64,000 nucleotides of DNA from an uncultured Eggerthella sp. (GCA_900542265.1 UQML01000010.1:1-64000), one strand, 5' to 3'. Positions 43,934 to 53,396 are shown, counted from the first letter of the stretch. Program-made: numbers and translations. The notes: generated from the sequence alone by a model not told the origin.

Positions 43934-44582
43934 AGCGAGGAATAATCACAACACGACGTGCGTGTCCTTCTCCTTCAGATTTAGTCTCAACGCGATCATC
44001 ATTGCGAAGATAAAGATGAACGATACGACGCTCATAGGGGGTCATAGGACGTAGCTTTATACGGCGATCTTGCTCTACAGCACGTTGTGCTGCGGAATAA
44101 GCAATGTCTTCAATTTTTTGGCGTTGGCGTGATTTATATCCCTCAACATCAATAACCACAGGATATCTAAAACCTAGCTTGCGATATAAAATTGAAGTAA
44201 TCAAGAATTGAAGAGATTCTAAGGTGCGACCATGACGTCCAATAAGAACAGCAAGGTTATCACCGGTAATATCAAGAATAAGTTCTCCTTCATCACCTTC
44301 ATACTCATCAATCGTAACTTCACCTAATTCGAAGTATTTAAGAATATCCTGTAGAACAGCAATTGCAGTATCAGCTACCTCATCAATCTCTTCATCAGTA
44401 AAAGTCCTTTCATTATTATCAAGGACTTCTTCAACCTCTTCTTCTATATTCTCTTCTGCAATCATCTCATCATCAGCTTCATCATGAGTTGTTACTTCAA
44501 ACTCATCATCAGCTTCTCCATCAGAGATAGCCTCAGGAGAGTCATACTCTACATCATTAGTTGGATCATAATTCTCAATCAT
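43932..44582 (-). CDS. khpB: RNA-binding protein KhpB (Jag, KH-R3H)
   Basis: A 216-residue RNA-binding protein. An acidic N-terminal region of about 75 residues (rich in Asp/Glu) is followed by the KH domain (GDNLAVLIGRHGRTLESLQF) and a C-terminal R3H domain (PMTPYERRIVHLYLRND through GHARRVVI). With KhpA it acts as a post-transcriptional regulator affecting envelope growth. ATG 44582 has AAGGAG; the longer frame adds seven residues. It follows yidC on the minus strand. Confidence 0.9.
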   Translation of the reverse strand: MIENYDPTNDVEYDSPEAISDGEADDEFEVTTHDEADDEMIAEENIEEEVEEVLDNNERTFTDEEIDEVADTAIAVLQDILKYFELGEVTIDEYEGDEGELILDITGDNLAVLIGRHGRTLESLQFLITSILYRKLGFRYPVVIDVEGYKSRQRQKIEDIAYSAAQRAVEQDRRIKLRPMTPYERRIVHLYLRNDDRVETKSEGEGHARRVVIIPR

Positions 44583-44605
44583 TTGTTTTCTCCTTAAAAT
44601 CAAAT

Positions 44606-44630
44606 CTCCCCTTCTGAACTAGAAGGGGAG
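44606..44630 (-). terminator. Hairpin between yidC and khpB
   Basis: CTCCCCTTCT and AGAAGGGGAG form a perfect 10-bp stem with a 5-nt loop. On the minus strand it is followed by ATTTGATTTT and then the khpB ribosome-binding site, so it may be a partial terminator or attenuator. Confidence 0.5.
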
Positions 44631-44701
44631 TAGTCGGTAAAGTTAGCAATCATAGTATAGTATGAGCTGCTTTCTATTTTATATTAAGTAAATAAGTTGC
44701 T

Positions 44702-45475
44702 TTACTTTTTACTCTTAGTTGGGCGAGGTTTTTTGACCTTACGAGTAACTTCGACTTCAATAGGTTTTAATTCCTTTTGTAATTCTTCTTCCTCCGCATC
44801 ACGACGTTTTAAGATACGCATGGTAATCTGCTGTTGGAAAACACCAAAAAGTGAAGATACACCCCAGAAAAGCAAAACACCTGCAGGAGAACCCCAACCA
44901 ATCCACAACATAAAGAGAGACATAAGCCCCATCATAATCATCTGTTGCTTTTGCTGAGAACCAGCTTGTCCTTTCAACATCAACATTGAAGGCAAGAAGG
45001 TACAACCAGCAAAAATAAGTAACAAAATCAAATAAGGGATAAAGGGAGCAACACCTACACCAAACATAGTTGCAGGTGAAGCAATTAAGTTAGGCAAAAT
45101 ATTATAGAACGAATAATCAGCACCACCCGTTCTTGATCCCATCTCATTCAATACTTGAAATAAAGCAATAAAGATAGGCATTTGCAGAAGCATTGGTAAG
45201 CAACCTGCAATAGGATTAAATCCTGACTCTGCGTAAAGTTTTTGTGTCTCTACCGCAAGCCTCTGTTGATCATCGGCATACTTCCGTTGAAGTTCCTGCA
45301 TCATAGGGTTGAACTTTTGCATTTGATACGATGATTTGATTTGCTTTTGCATCAAAGGGAACAAAAGCAAACGAAAAATCAACGTAACAATAATGATAGC
45401 TAAACCCCAGTCAAGGCAGAAATTGTAGAAGAATTCGATAATGTAGAAGATAGCATCTTTAAATGCGTCCCACAT
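44702..45475 (-). CDS. yidC: Membrane protein insertase YidC
   Basis: A 257-residue YidC/OxaA insertase of the short form without a periplasmic domain. About five helices are visible, starting after FYNFCLDWGLAIIIVTLIFR, with the conserved groove arginine in LIFRLLLFP and the cytoplasmic hairpin (KSSYQMQKFNPMMQELQRKY). A basic tail (RKVKKPRPTKSKK) may contact the ribosome. It inserts membrane proteins with or without SecYEG. Part of the rpmH-rnpA-yidD-yidC cluster. Confidence 0.94.
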   Translation of the reverse strand: MWDAFKDAIFYIIEFFYNFCLDWGLAIIIVTLIFRLLLFPLMQKQIKSSYQMQKFNPMMQELQRKYADDQQRLAVETQKLYAESGFNPIAGCLPMLLQMPIFIALFQVLNEMGSRTGGADYSFYNILPNLIASPATMFGVGVAPFIPYLILLLIFAGCTFLPSMLMLKGQAGSQQKQQMIMMGLMSLFMLWIGWGSPAGVLLFWGVSSLFGVFQQQITMRILKRRDAEEEELQKELKPIEVEVTRKVKKPRPTKSKK

Positions 45476-45493
45476 ATATACAAACCTCTCAGT

Positions 45494-45763
45494 CTAATGT
45501 TTACGCCTTAAACTAAAAGTTTCCGGCACAGGATCATATCCAAATGATCCTCCTGGTCTACATCTCAAAATACGACGTATTGTTAAGTAACTTCCCTTAA
45601 AGAAACCAAATCGCCTAAGGGCGATAATACCGTATTCTGAACATGTAGGAGTAAAGCGACAGCATCCAGGAAAATGTGGAGAGATAGCTATTTGATAACA
45701 CCTAATCAAGCCAATCACAACTCGGCGTGGTATAGCTTGAATAAATGTTACGATTTTATCCAT
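45494..45763 (-). CDS. yidD: Membrane protein insertion efficiency factor YidD
   Basis: An 89-residue YidD with the family core [20 protein letters not shown], then [20 protein letters not shown] and [13 protein letters not shown]. Its start overlaps the rnpA stop by 8 nt and yidC starts 18 nt downstream, as in most bacteria. Confidence 0.94.
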   Translation of the reverse strand: MDKIVTFIQAIPRRVVIGLIRCYQIAISPHFPGCCRFTPTCSEYGIIALRRFGFFKGSYLTIRRILRCRPGGSFGYDPVPETFSLRRKH

Positions 45764-46100
45764 TATTCACACTATCCTGTAAGATATCAGCAATAGATTT
45801 CCTACATTCTCCAAGCACTTTACTATAACTTACTGTGTTTGTTTTTCTCTTTGCAAGGAAAACAACATCAATTCCGGGCCAAGGGCCGCCCAAATCATGA
45901 CAAAGTGCTCTCATACGTCTTTTTGCGCGATTACGCCACACTGCGTTTCCATTCTTTTTGCCTGCAATAAAAGCAACACGGCCGCTAGGGCCGTGCTTGG
46001 ATGTTTGCATAACTAATAAGGTTACCGCTGATGTGTTGTAACGCTTACTATGAGCAAAAATATCGGAAATTTCCGCGCTGGATTTTATTGTTCCAACCAC
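45756..46100 (-). CDS. rnpA: Ribonuclease P protein component
   Basis: A 114-residue RNase P protein with the RNR motif in [15 protein letters not shown] (near residue 55) and the central-cleft residues of the family. It assists the RNase P RNA in maturing tRNA 5' ends. The start is GTG 46100 after GGAG, 14 nt from the rpmH stop. The RNA subunit gene is not in the window. Confidence 0.93.
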   Translation of the reverse strand: MVGTIKSSAEISDIFAHSKRYNTSAVTLLVMQTSKHGPSGRVAFIAGKKNGNAVWRNRAKRRMRALCHDLGGPWPGIDVVFLAKRKTNTVSYSKVLGECRKSIADILQDSVNNG

Positions 46101-46114
46101 GGTTCTCCATTCAT

Positions 46115-46249
46115 TTAGACGCAGAGACGCTTGCGGCCCTTTGCGCGACGTGCAGAAAGCACTGCGCGACCACCCTTAGTAGCCATACGAGCACGGAATC
46201 CGTGGGTCTTTGCGCGCTTATGATTATTTGGTTGATAGGTGCGCTTCAT
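46115..46249 (-). CDS. rpmH: Ribosomal protein bL34
   Basis: A 44-residue, very basic protein, [20 protein letters not shown] and onward, the complete bL34 sequence pattern. ATG 46249 follows GAAAGGA; 22 further in-frame codons upstream are not part of the protein. It heads the rpmH-rnpA-yidD-yidC-khpB-rsmG series on the minus strand. Confidence 0.97.
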   Translation of the reverse strand: MKRTYQPNNHKRAKTHGFRARMATKGGRAVLSARRAKGRKRLCV

Positions 46250-46403
46250 TACCAGTCCTTTCAATAATTGCAACTTGAAAAGTATAGCGTCCCTTACATC
46301 CTTGTCAACTGACAATTTTTAGTGTTTCCACCGTATAGAGCCTAAATTTCGCTCTTTTTCACTATAAATTTTAGCCACGAAAAAAGACTTATTCGGACGA
46401 GTA

Positions 46404-46937
46404 TTACGCGCGAGACCAGAAGTTACATTCAACCATATCTAAAATATGATCCTGAATAACCCAATGGAAAGTGTTAGCAAAATAACCATCCTCAAGATCT
46501 AGGGCTACATCGAGCGCATACACACGCAAAGTGTATTGATGGTCCTTATCAGGTGGGCACGGTCCAATATACCCCTGAACAATCTTGTGTGCCTCTTGCA
46601 CTCCCACTTCCTGAACGGTCTCATTAAAGCGGCTAACAACACTATTTGATCCTTGTATTGCGCCCCAATAAGGATCTCGAGCAGCACCTTCAGGAATTTC
46701 ACGTGTCGATGGGTCAATATTGCACGCAAGCCAATGAATCCATGCAAAACCACAAACAGGGATTGAATCAAAATCATAGAAAGCAAGCGCTAAACTTTGA
46801 GTGCCTTGAGGCACATCGTCAAGAGAAATAGGAAAAGATAAGATGCAATTTCCTGCACTTCTTTCTGATTCTGCCGAATATTTACCATATGCGTCAAGTA
46901 AATAGTTTTGATCAGTAAGGGGAAGAGTAACTTTCAC
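46404..46937 (-). CDS. YbhB/YbcL (PEBP)-family protein
   Basis: A 177-residue phosphatidylethanolamine-binding-like protein with the family motifs ALAFYDFDSIPVCGFAWIHW and YIGPCPPDKDHQYTLRVYAL forming the anion pocket. The biochemical role in bacteria is unknown. The start is GTG 46937 with a strong AGGAGG. It sits between the rpmH promoter region and the GHKL ATPase gene on the same strand, an unusual insertion in the origin cluster. Confidence 0.88.
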   Translation of the reverse strand: MKVTLPLTDQNYLLDAYGKYSAESERSAGNCILSFPISLDDVPQGTQSLALAFYDFDSIPVCGFAWIHWLACNIDPSTREIPEGAARDPYWGAIQGSNSVVSRFNETVQEVGVQEAHKIVQGYIGPCPPDKDHQYTLRVYALDVALDLEDGYFANTFHWVIQDHILDMVECNFWSRA

Positions 46938-46964
46938 GATGATACCTCCTATACGTATGAATAG

Positions 46965-48122
46965 TTATAACGTAAGGGCTATTTCATATCCAATATCGGT
47001 TAATACTCGTTTTTTACCTTGTTGTTGAATAAGACCAGCATCCATAAGCTTAGAAAGTGCGTTATGAACACTACTAACAGCGATTCCTGTCTTATTGTGA
47101 AGCTCAGTGACTCCTAAAACCTCATGAGGGAGTAACGCACGCAGGATTACTTCTTCATTCGGTGTGAGATTAGATGTCGCCTCGTCGATAAGGTTTTGAT
47201 CTGTAGCAATCTCTTTCCGCGGCATGAGAGAAATCGTGATAACAGCACCACCGTCAGTATTATCTTCAATAGTGTAATACCCTTTTTGCGCTGTTAAATA
47301 ATCGTGCATAAGCGGAAAACCTGAACCTACACCTCTGATATAGCGTTTCATAGGCTCAGTAGCTGAAGTGAAACCAGGCTTTTGTACAAGGTCTTTGTGC
47401 TTAATCCCTGGTCCTTGGTCAGTAAAGCGGATAGTGTTACCTTTATCAAGAATCGAAATAACAACTTCTTTAAAGCTGGCATGAATAAAATTTTCTGACA
47501 CCTCACGAATCACGGTGTAAGGAATCATACCACCCTGTTCTTGCGCATTTTGGTAGGTTAAAGAGGCAATACGCTCGATAAATTCATGTGTTGGTCCCCC
47601 TTCAACTTGCACCACACGAGGAGCACTTCGTAAATCATCATAAATTGCAATACGTGCTGGATTTATAAAGTGAGAATAATCTTGTTCTTCAGTTGGCGAT
47701 GAGATTTGACTTTGCGCATTTAGCTGACTTACTTGAACCGGACTTACCCCAGGAGGTAAATCACTTGGCTGTGAAACAAGTTGCGACACAGGTTGTGAGA
47801 TAGGTTGTAAGATAGGCTGTTGAAGAGATTGTGTAAGTGGTTGCTGTGGATACCCTTGATACGGATATGATTGTTGGTTCTCGTAGAAGTTTATATAAGA
47901 ACCTTGTAAGGGATCAATTATGCCAGGATAAGACTGATATCCAGGATAGTTAGGATAGAAGGGTTGCGCTTGATCTATATCTTCCTGGTTTTGCTGAAAG
48001 GGATAAGGATAGACCCCACCATTCATGGTGGCATATCCAGGATTAGGCTGCACAGGTACATCAAGCTGGGGATTATCAGCTTGCTGATCTGAAGAAATAG
48101 GTTGTTCGTTTAAAGGATCCAT
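46965..48122 (-). CDS. GHKL ATPase with winged-helix tail, next to dnaA
   Basis: A 385-residue protein. Residues 1-150 are Pro/Gln/Tyr-rich and repetitive (QPILQPISQPVSQLVSQP). Residues 170-300 are a histidine-kinase-type ATPase domain: N box REVSENFIHA (Asn211), G1 DQGPGI (235-240), G2 GVGSGF (264-269). Residues 315-385 look like a winged helix (NEEVILRALLPHEVLGVTEL, then SSVHNALSKLMDAGL). There is no phospho-acceptor histidine domain or membrane segment, so it is not a standard sensor kinase; an anti-sigma-like or ATP-gated DNA-binding role is possible. It is divergent from dnaA across the origin region. Confidence 0.8.
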   Translation of the reverse strand: MDPLNEQPISSDQQADNPQLDVPVQPNPGYATMNGGVYPYPFQQNQEDIDQAQPFYPNYPGYQSYPGIIDPLQGSYINFYENQQSYPYQGYPQQPLTQSLQQPILQPISQPVSQLVSQPSDLPPGVSPVQVSQLNAQSQISSPTEEQDYSHFINPARIAIYDDLRSAPRVVQVEGGPTHEFIERIASLTYQNAQEQGGMIPYTVIREVSENFIHASFKEVVISILDKGNTIRFTDQGPGIKHKDLVQKPGFTSATEPMKRYIRGVGSGFPLMHDYLTAQKGYYTIEDNTDGGAVITISLMPRKEIATDQNLIDEATSNLTPNEEVILRALLPHEVLGVTELHNKTGIAVSSVHNALSKLMDAGLIQQQGKKRVLTDIGYEIALTL

Positions 48123-48839
48123 ATACTATTTCTTTAAGACTTTCATACAACAGCAGAAACTTTTTCATATTCTTTCATCTTTTCATTCTGATTGTACGGT
48201 GTTTCACCGTATTTAGTGGGATTAATTCGCTCTTAAATAAGATATTTCACGCCAATTTTCATTTTCATTCAACTTTTCAACTCATTTATTTCGTGTTTTC
48301 CAGGTTTTCAAGATGTTTTCCAGAAATTGTTGAAAAGTGTAAAAACTCACCTGAAAATTCATGAAAGAGTTGATTTATTTATGAGTTATTTAATGGGAAT
48401 AGTGTTGAAAACCACATCTCTGCATATGTTATGAGACCCCTTTTTATGAAACCTACAGGGTGTAGAAAAGCACAGCTAAAAGAGTAGGACAACAAGAGTA
48501 ATTACTTTTTAACCAAAAAATGAAATACTAGTATTGATTTTGGAATTAAGTTATGGTTGCTTACATTTCCGCAGTTCACACGTCATTTTTATACTGTAAT
48601 TATTTTTAATTACGAAAGATAAAACCAAAAATAAAAAGTATATCTTTTATCAGAAATCTTCTTGACAAATACGTTTAAACCAACTTATTAACAGCAAGAC
48701 AGGCCTATTTTGTCGTCTTTTAAACACTTTACACAATGATTGGACTCAAAATTGTGCAAAACACTGCTTTATCCCTCACCACTATTGTGCAAAACTTTGT
48801 TATACTGACATGCGCACGATTAGGAGAAGGGTTATCACT
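48123..48839. other. Probable origin region, left part (upstream of dnaA)
   Basis: A 717-nt A+T-rich spacer between divergent genes. DnaA-box-like sequences: TGTTTTCCA at 48294 and 48314 and TGTTGAAAA at 48328 and 48403, each one or two changes from TTWTCCACA on one strand. An especially A+T-rich tract at about 48580-48655 could unwind. No reading frame is convincing. Placement next to dnaA between oppositely transcribed gene groups supports an origin role. Confidence 0.6.
48751..48795 (+). promoter_or_regulatory. 12-bp direct repeat in dnaA promoter
   Basis: ATTGTGCAAAAC occurs at 48751-48762 and 48784-48795, 33 bp apart. The second copy is followed at 48801 by TATACT, a likely -10 element for dnaA. 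The repeats are candidate sites for control of dnaA expression; the binding protein is unknown. Confidence 0.6.
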
Positions 48840-50534
48840 ATGGATATTGAAGAAGTTTGGGAACATCTCATAACGCAACTCAAGTCATACCCTAATGTTA
48901 ATGACTCCCAAATTGACGCCTTCTTTTCTCGCTTAAAGATCCAAGCCGTAAGTAGTGGCTTTATTATGTTGACATCTCAAACAACCTTTATTAAAGAATG
49001 GATTGAAACGCATTACTTACAAGATATTAAGCAAGCACTTGAAGATATCTATCATATTGATTTCTTTATCCAAATTGAGGTTGATCCCTCTCAACCCGTA
49101 TCTAATACTATTTTTTCCTCCCCAACACCCACAGCACAACCGATTACTGCGGCAGACTCTTTAGAAGGATCCTCTTTATCTCCCCTACAATCTGATCAGC
49201 ACACAGCCAACTCTCAAACAACAGTACAGGGATTAGATAATCAAGCAGATATAAGAGATTCTTTTCAACGAACCACACCATTTGAAAATACGGATACTCA
49301 ATCAGCGATACGCGCCATTCCTCAAAGTCTCACACAGACTCAAGAGAGAGAAAAGTACCAAGATCAGACGCAAAAAACCCCTCTTGATGTACAAAATGGC
49401 GGAACTCCCAACGGATCTATCTATAGTGCAACACAGGGAGCTGATACCGTCGTATCACCTCTTCAAAACAATCAGGTCAATACCATTATTCCGGGATATA
49501 GCTTTAGTAACTTTGTTATTGGTGAATCCAATCGTATGGCATATATGGTTGCTGAAGAGGTAGCATCACGTCCTGGTATTGAAAATTACAACCCGCTATT
49601 TATCTACGGCAAGTCGGGTGTAGGTAAAACACATCTCATGTGTGCTATCAATAACTTTATTATTGAAAATTATCCTAATCAGTTCCGCGTGTTTTATATC
49701 GATACTGCAGAACTTGTGAACAGTTACTCGCTTGCCTCTATCGAAAAAAGTGTTGATAAAAATAGCTTCAAGAACTTCGATCGTTTCTTTGATAACGTTG
49801 ATGTGCTTTTAATTGACGATGTGCAGAATCTTCAAGGAAGACCAGCCACACTCGATATGGTATTCCAAATCCTCAATAGAATGATCATGCAAGGTAAACA
49901 AATGATTCTTGCAGCAGATCGCGCGCCAAAAAATATTGACATTGATGAGCGTTATCAATCCCGTTTTGCACAAGGCACAATTATTGATATCCAGCCTCCT
50001 GATGATGAGACCAAGCGCAATATCATTAAATCTTTCATCCATCAACGTGAAGAGGAAGAAGGAATGGAGTTTGATCTTGACGAGCGCATTATCGACTACA
50101 TTGTTGAGCGCTCATCATCAAACGTACGTGAAGTGCGCAGTGCAGTAAGTACTATTATTTTGGAAATAAAAATGAACCAAGGTGAAGATACCTCGGTATA
50201 TGAGCTTGAACGCAAGCTAGAAAATCATTTCTTAACGCAAACCAACCGTATCACAGTAGATGTCATTCTTGAGTCGGTAGAGGAATTCTTTAAAATCAAG
50301 GCAGAAGACCTCTTTGGCAAAAGCCGTAAAAAGAATGTGAACCACGCGCGCCAAATTGCAATCTATCTCATTAGACAACTACTTAATGAGCCATATGAAG
50401 CTATTGGTGAGATTTTCAATCGCAACCATACAACCATTATGTATTCCAATGATCAGATCGAGCTCAAACTAAAAGAAGAGCGTGATCTTGCAGAAGAAGT
50501 TGAAGCAATCCGAAAACTTATTAAATACCACTAA
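48840..50534 (+). CDS. dnaA: Replication initiator DnaA
   Basis: A 564-residue DnaA. Domain I (residues 1-85) is followed by a long Gln/Thr/Ser-rich domain II of about 140 residues, then the AAA+ domain with FIYGKSGVGKTHLMCAINNF and LLIDDVQNLQG, and the C-terminal DNA-binding domain with the signature NRNHTTIMYSNDQI. ATG 48840 is preceded by AGGAGAAGG; the upstream ATG adds ten basic residues. It initiates replication at the adjacent origin. Followed by a 538-nt spacer before dnaN. Confidence 0.96.
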   Translation: MDIEEVWEHLITQLKSYPNVNDSQIDAFFSRLKIQAVSSGFIMLTSQTTFIKEWIETHYLQDIKQALEDIYHIDFFIQIEVDPSQPVSNTIFSSPTPTAQPITAADSLEGSSLSPLQSDQHTANSQTTVQGLDNQADIRDSFQRTTPFENTDTQSAIRAIPQSLTQTQEREKYQDQTQKTPLDVQNGGTPNGSIYSATQGADTVVSPLQNNQVNTIIPGYSFSNFVIGESNRMAYMVAEEVASRPGIENYNPLFIYGKSGVGKTHLMCAINNFIIENYPNQFRVFYIDTAELVNSYSLASIEKSVDKNSFKNFDRFFDNVDVLLIDDVQNLQGRPATLDMVFQILNRMIMQGKQMILAADRAPKNIDIDERYQSRFAQGTIIDIQPPDDETKRNIIKSFIHQREEEEGMEFDLDERIIDYIVERSSSNVREVRSAVSTIILEIKMNQGEDTSVYELERKLENHFLTQTNRITVDVILESVEEFFKIKAEDLFGKSRKKNVNHARQIAIYLIRQLLNEPYEAIGEIFNRNHTTIMYSNDQIELKLKEERDLAEEVEAIRKLIKYH

Positions 50535-51072
50535 TCCTCACACGTCGTGCGTAAACGCATCGTGCATAAAACACGTCATACATAAAGCACACCACGCGCC
50601 ACCCACCGATAAAGCACGGTTGAAACATATGGGTAAAACCCTTCTGGTTTCTGTGGATACTCTGCGCAAGAGATACGTAAAACCAACCTAAAACTCTCAG
50701 TAAGAAGGCGATGGGATTAACGAGATACCGCCAAGTTTTTGTGGAAAGAAAATGAGATCTAAACAGGTTTATCCCATCGCCAAATAAAGCGCTCAACGGG
50801 GCAAAGGCAAGATTATTAACTTTTAGACATTCCTTATTACTACCCCTACCCCATTAAATAAAAGAAATAAAAGAAGTAATCGAGCACAACTCATCCTACC
50901 TAAGTATTTTCATATTTTGTTTAAATCACGCATAATGGCACTACGACATCGCAGACGTTATATACTTCACGATACACGTTATTTTCACATGCTTGATTTC
51001 GTGAGTCGCGTGACAAGTTACATGACAAAGTGATTCGTTAGCTTCATAAGCACCAGGGGAAGGTTTGTTTAT
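50535..51072. other. Probable origin region, right part (dnaA-dnaN spacer)
   Basis: A 538-nt spacer with DnaA-box-like sequences TGTGGATAC (50652-50660, one change from the reverse of TTATCCACA) and TGTGGAAAG (50740-50748). Two inverted copies of GGCGATGGGAT flank the second box. Many actinobacterial origins lie between dnaA and dnaN, so this and the left spacer may form a bipartite origin. No gene is seen. Confidence 0.6.
50707..50781. repeat. Inverted repeat of the recurrent GCGATGGG octamer
   Basis: GGCGATGGGATTAAC at 50707-50721 faces GTTTATCCCATCGCC at 50767-50781 with one mismatch in 15. It encloses a DnaA-box-like TGTGGAAAG. This is the only place where two octamers form a close inverted pair. 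Confidence 0.7.
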
Positions 51073-52170
51073 ATGAAATTTAGCATTAATCAATCAGAAT
51101 TACAGCAAGCGTTAAGCGTTGTTGTTAAAGGATCATCCACTCGCTCCACACTCTCTATTCTTGCTGGTGTCTACATTCAAGCAAATCAGGATTGTGTTAC
51201 GTTGCAGACAACTAATTTGGAATTGTCTATCAAAATGACCATCCCAGCACTTGTTGAAGTTCCTGGCGAAACAGTAGCTCCTGCTAAGTTATTGCTTGAC
51301 ATTATCAAAATCCTTCCTGATATGGCGGTAAGCATCACCTCAGAAGATAGTGATCTGATGGTCTTTTGTAACAACACGTCATATAGCTTAAAAACGCTCA
51401 ACCCCCAAGATTTCCCTACCTTCCCCGAAATCTCAGTTGAGCAGCAGGCGTCATTCCCTTTTACTACCTTTGCAAGCATGGTTAAATCTACCGCTAAAAT
51501 TGTTTCTCATGATGAAACGCGTGCTATCTTGACGGGCGTTCTCATTTCTCAAGAAGGAACGACGCTTAAGATGGTTGCTACTGATTCATATCGCTTGGCG
51601 GTAGATGAAGTTGCGCTTCCACAAGAAGCAGCTAATGATTTTGAAGCTGTTGTCTCAGGAGCTTTTTTGCAAGACATTGCAGGATTACCAAACTCTAATG
51701 AGCCTATTACACTTGCCTTGAATGATAATCAAATCATCATCACGTACGGTTCAATTACCTACATTAATCGTCGTATCGAAGGGCGCTTCCCTAATTATAA
51801 ACAACTTATTATGGATGGTTACTCCACCCGTGCCACCCTCAACACTTCAGAGTTTATTGCTGCGGTACGCCGTGTTTCGCTACTCTCTAATAAGGTGTCA
51901 CCAGTAGTAATCCATATTGATACTGACGCTAATATTGTTACACTCACCACTAACTCGCAGGAAGTGGGTAAAGCACAAGAAACAATCATGTGTGCCGTAG
52001 AAGGTGAGAGTGTTGAAATTGCTTTCAACTTCCAATTCCTGCTTGATGGCCTTGCTTCTATTCCAACTGATGAAGTAAATCTTGACCTCTTTGGTTCTAT
52101 GAAACCAGGTATTTTGCGCGCACAGGGAGATACGCAATTCCTTCATCTCATTATGCCGGTTCGCGTGTAG
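51073..52170 (+). CDS. dnaN: DNA polymerase III sliding clamp (beta subunit)
   Basis: A 365-residue clamp subunit of normal length with three repeated domains. It starts MKFSINQSELQQALSVVVKG and ends HLIMPVRV, the typical beta-clamp terminus. As a dimer ring it tethers polymerase III to DNA. A ribosome-binding AGGGGAAGG precedes it. It is followed after 26 nt by recF, so the two are probably cotranscribed. Confidence 0.96.
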   Translation: MKFSINQSELQQALSVVVKGSSTRSTLSILAGVYIQANQDCVTLQTTNLELSIKMTIPALVEVPGETVAPAKLLLDIIKILPDMAVSITSEDSDLMVFCNNTSYSLKTLNPQDFPTFPEISVEQQASFPFTTFASMVKSTAKIVSHDETRAILTGVLISQEGTTLKMVATDSYRLAVDEVALPQEAANDFEAVVSGAFLQDIAGLPNSNEPITLALNDNQIIITYGSITYINRRIEGRFPNYKQLIMDGYSTRATLNTSEFIAAVRRVSLLSNKVSPVVIHIDTDANIVTLTTNSQEVGKAQETIMCAVEGESVEIAFNFQFLLDGLASIPTDEVNLDLFGSMKPGILRAQGDTQFLHLIMPVRV

Positions 52171-52196
52171 AATAAAAGAACCGCGAGGGGAGCATA

Positions 52197-53396
52197 ATGA
52201 GTCTCACTATTACGGGATTCGACTATTACAATTTCAGAAATTATGCGCGTTATACCCAGCAAGATCTGGGGAATATTACGCTTTTCATTGGTCCAAATGC
52301 GGTGGGAAAAACCAATATTTTAGAGGGACTTCATCTCACGACGGCGCTCCGATCATTTCGCAATCCTAAAACCGAGCATCTTGTGCGCTTTAATGAGCAG
52401 AGTGCGTATGTACAAACATTTATTGGCGATGATGTTCGTGCGCTTGATATCAAACTCACGATCCAAAACAATAAACGTACTTATACCCTCAATGGAAAAC
52501 GTCGTACACCTTCAACAATTCGTGGCATTCTTCCTGCAGTAACCTTTATCCCTGATGACCTTGCATTAATTAAAGGTCCTCATGCCCAGCGACGAACACA
52601 ACTTGATGAGTTAGGCGCACAGCTCTCCCAAAACTATTATGCAGTCATGAAAGACTACTTAAAAATAGTGCGACAAAAAAACCACTACTTAAAAAACCTT
52701 GCATCGCCTGATGTTCTTGTGTCAATTAATGAAGTACTCGCCTCAATTGGTGCTCATTATTTTGTTATGCGCTCACGTATCCTACATGAGCTTATTCCTT
52801 ACATCCAAACGTTTTACACTCAGATTTCTAAACGTGATGAAGAGGTGACTATCTCTCTTGTTCCTTCATGGTTAAAAGAGACTGTTTCGGATGATCGACC
52901 ATTTTCTCTTGAATCACCTGAAGTATACAAATCATATAACGTGCTTAATACATCTGCTTCTTCCTGTTCAGAAGATACGTTTCACGTGGAACAACCATTA
53001 ACAAAGCAAGGAGTACAAGAAGAATTAATTCGTGCTATGCAAGAGCGTGGGCAAAAAGAATATGATCGACACATCAGTCTTTTTGGTCCTCATGCGGATC
53101 ATATTAATGTATTTATTAATAACCGTAATGCACAGCAGTTTGCAAGCCAAGGCCAACAACGCTCACTCGTTCTCGCGTATAAATTAGCTGAGGTGGCGCT
53201 TATTAAAGATCGCCTTAATCAAAGCCCGGTTCTTTTGCTTGATGATGTAATGAGCGAGCTCGATGCTGATCGACGCGAGAGTTTATTTAAAGTTGTATCA
53301 GATTCTGTTCAAACTTTTATCAGTTCTACCACGTTATCCTATTTTAGTCCTGAAATTTTGGATCGCGCGCAGGTCATTCACCTAGATAGGGAGTAG
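52197..53396 (+). CDS. recF: Recombination protein RecF
   Basis: A 399-residue SMC-like ATPase: Walker A FIGPNAVGKTNILEGLH (residues 30-46), signature region FASQGQQRSLVLAYKLAEV and Walker B PVLLLDDVMSELD. It loads RecA at gaps with RecOR. A degenerate parS (52978-52993) lies within a poorly conserved central stretch. ATG 52197 follows GAGGGGAG. Confidence 0.95.
   Translation: MSLTITGFDYYNFRNYARYTQQDLGNITLFIGPNAVGKTNILEGLHLTTALRSFRNPKTEHLVRFNEQSAYVQTFIGDDVRALDIKLTIQNNKRTYTLNGKRRTPSTIRGILPAVTFIPDDLALIKGPHAQRRTQLDELGAQLSQNYYAVMKDYLKIVRQKNHYLKNLASPDVLVSINEVLASIGAHYFVMRSRILHELIPYIQTFYTQISKRDEEVTISLVPSWLKETVSDDRPFSLESPEVYKSYNVLNTSASSCSEDTFHVEQPLTKQGVQEELIRAMQERGQKEYDRHISLFGPHADHINVFINNRNAQQFASQGQQRSLVLAYKLAEVALIKDRLNQSPVLLLDDVMSELDADRRESLFKVVSDSVQTFISSTTLSYFSPEILDRAQVIHLDRE
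52978..52993. other. Degenerate parS-like site in recF
   Basis: CGTTTCACGTGGAACA matches the 16-bp parS consensus at 14 positions. It lies 4 kb to the right of the origin. Weaker ParB binding is possible. Confidence 0.5.

Noticed and set aside
46690..46706. TTTCACGTG half-site in the PEBP gene as a further parS
   Set aside because: The right half (TCGATGGG) does not match; too degenerate to call.
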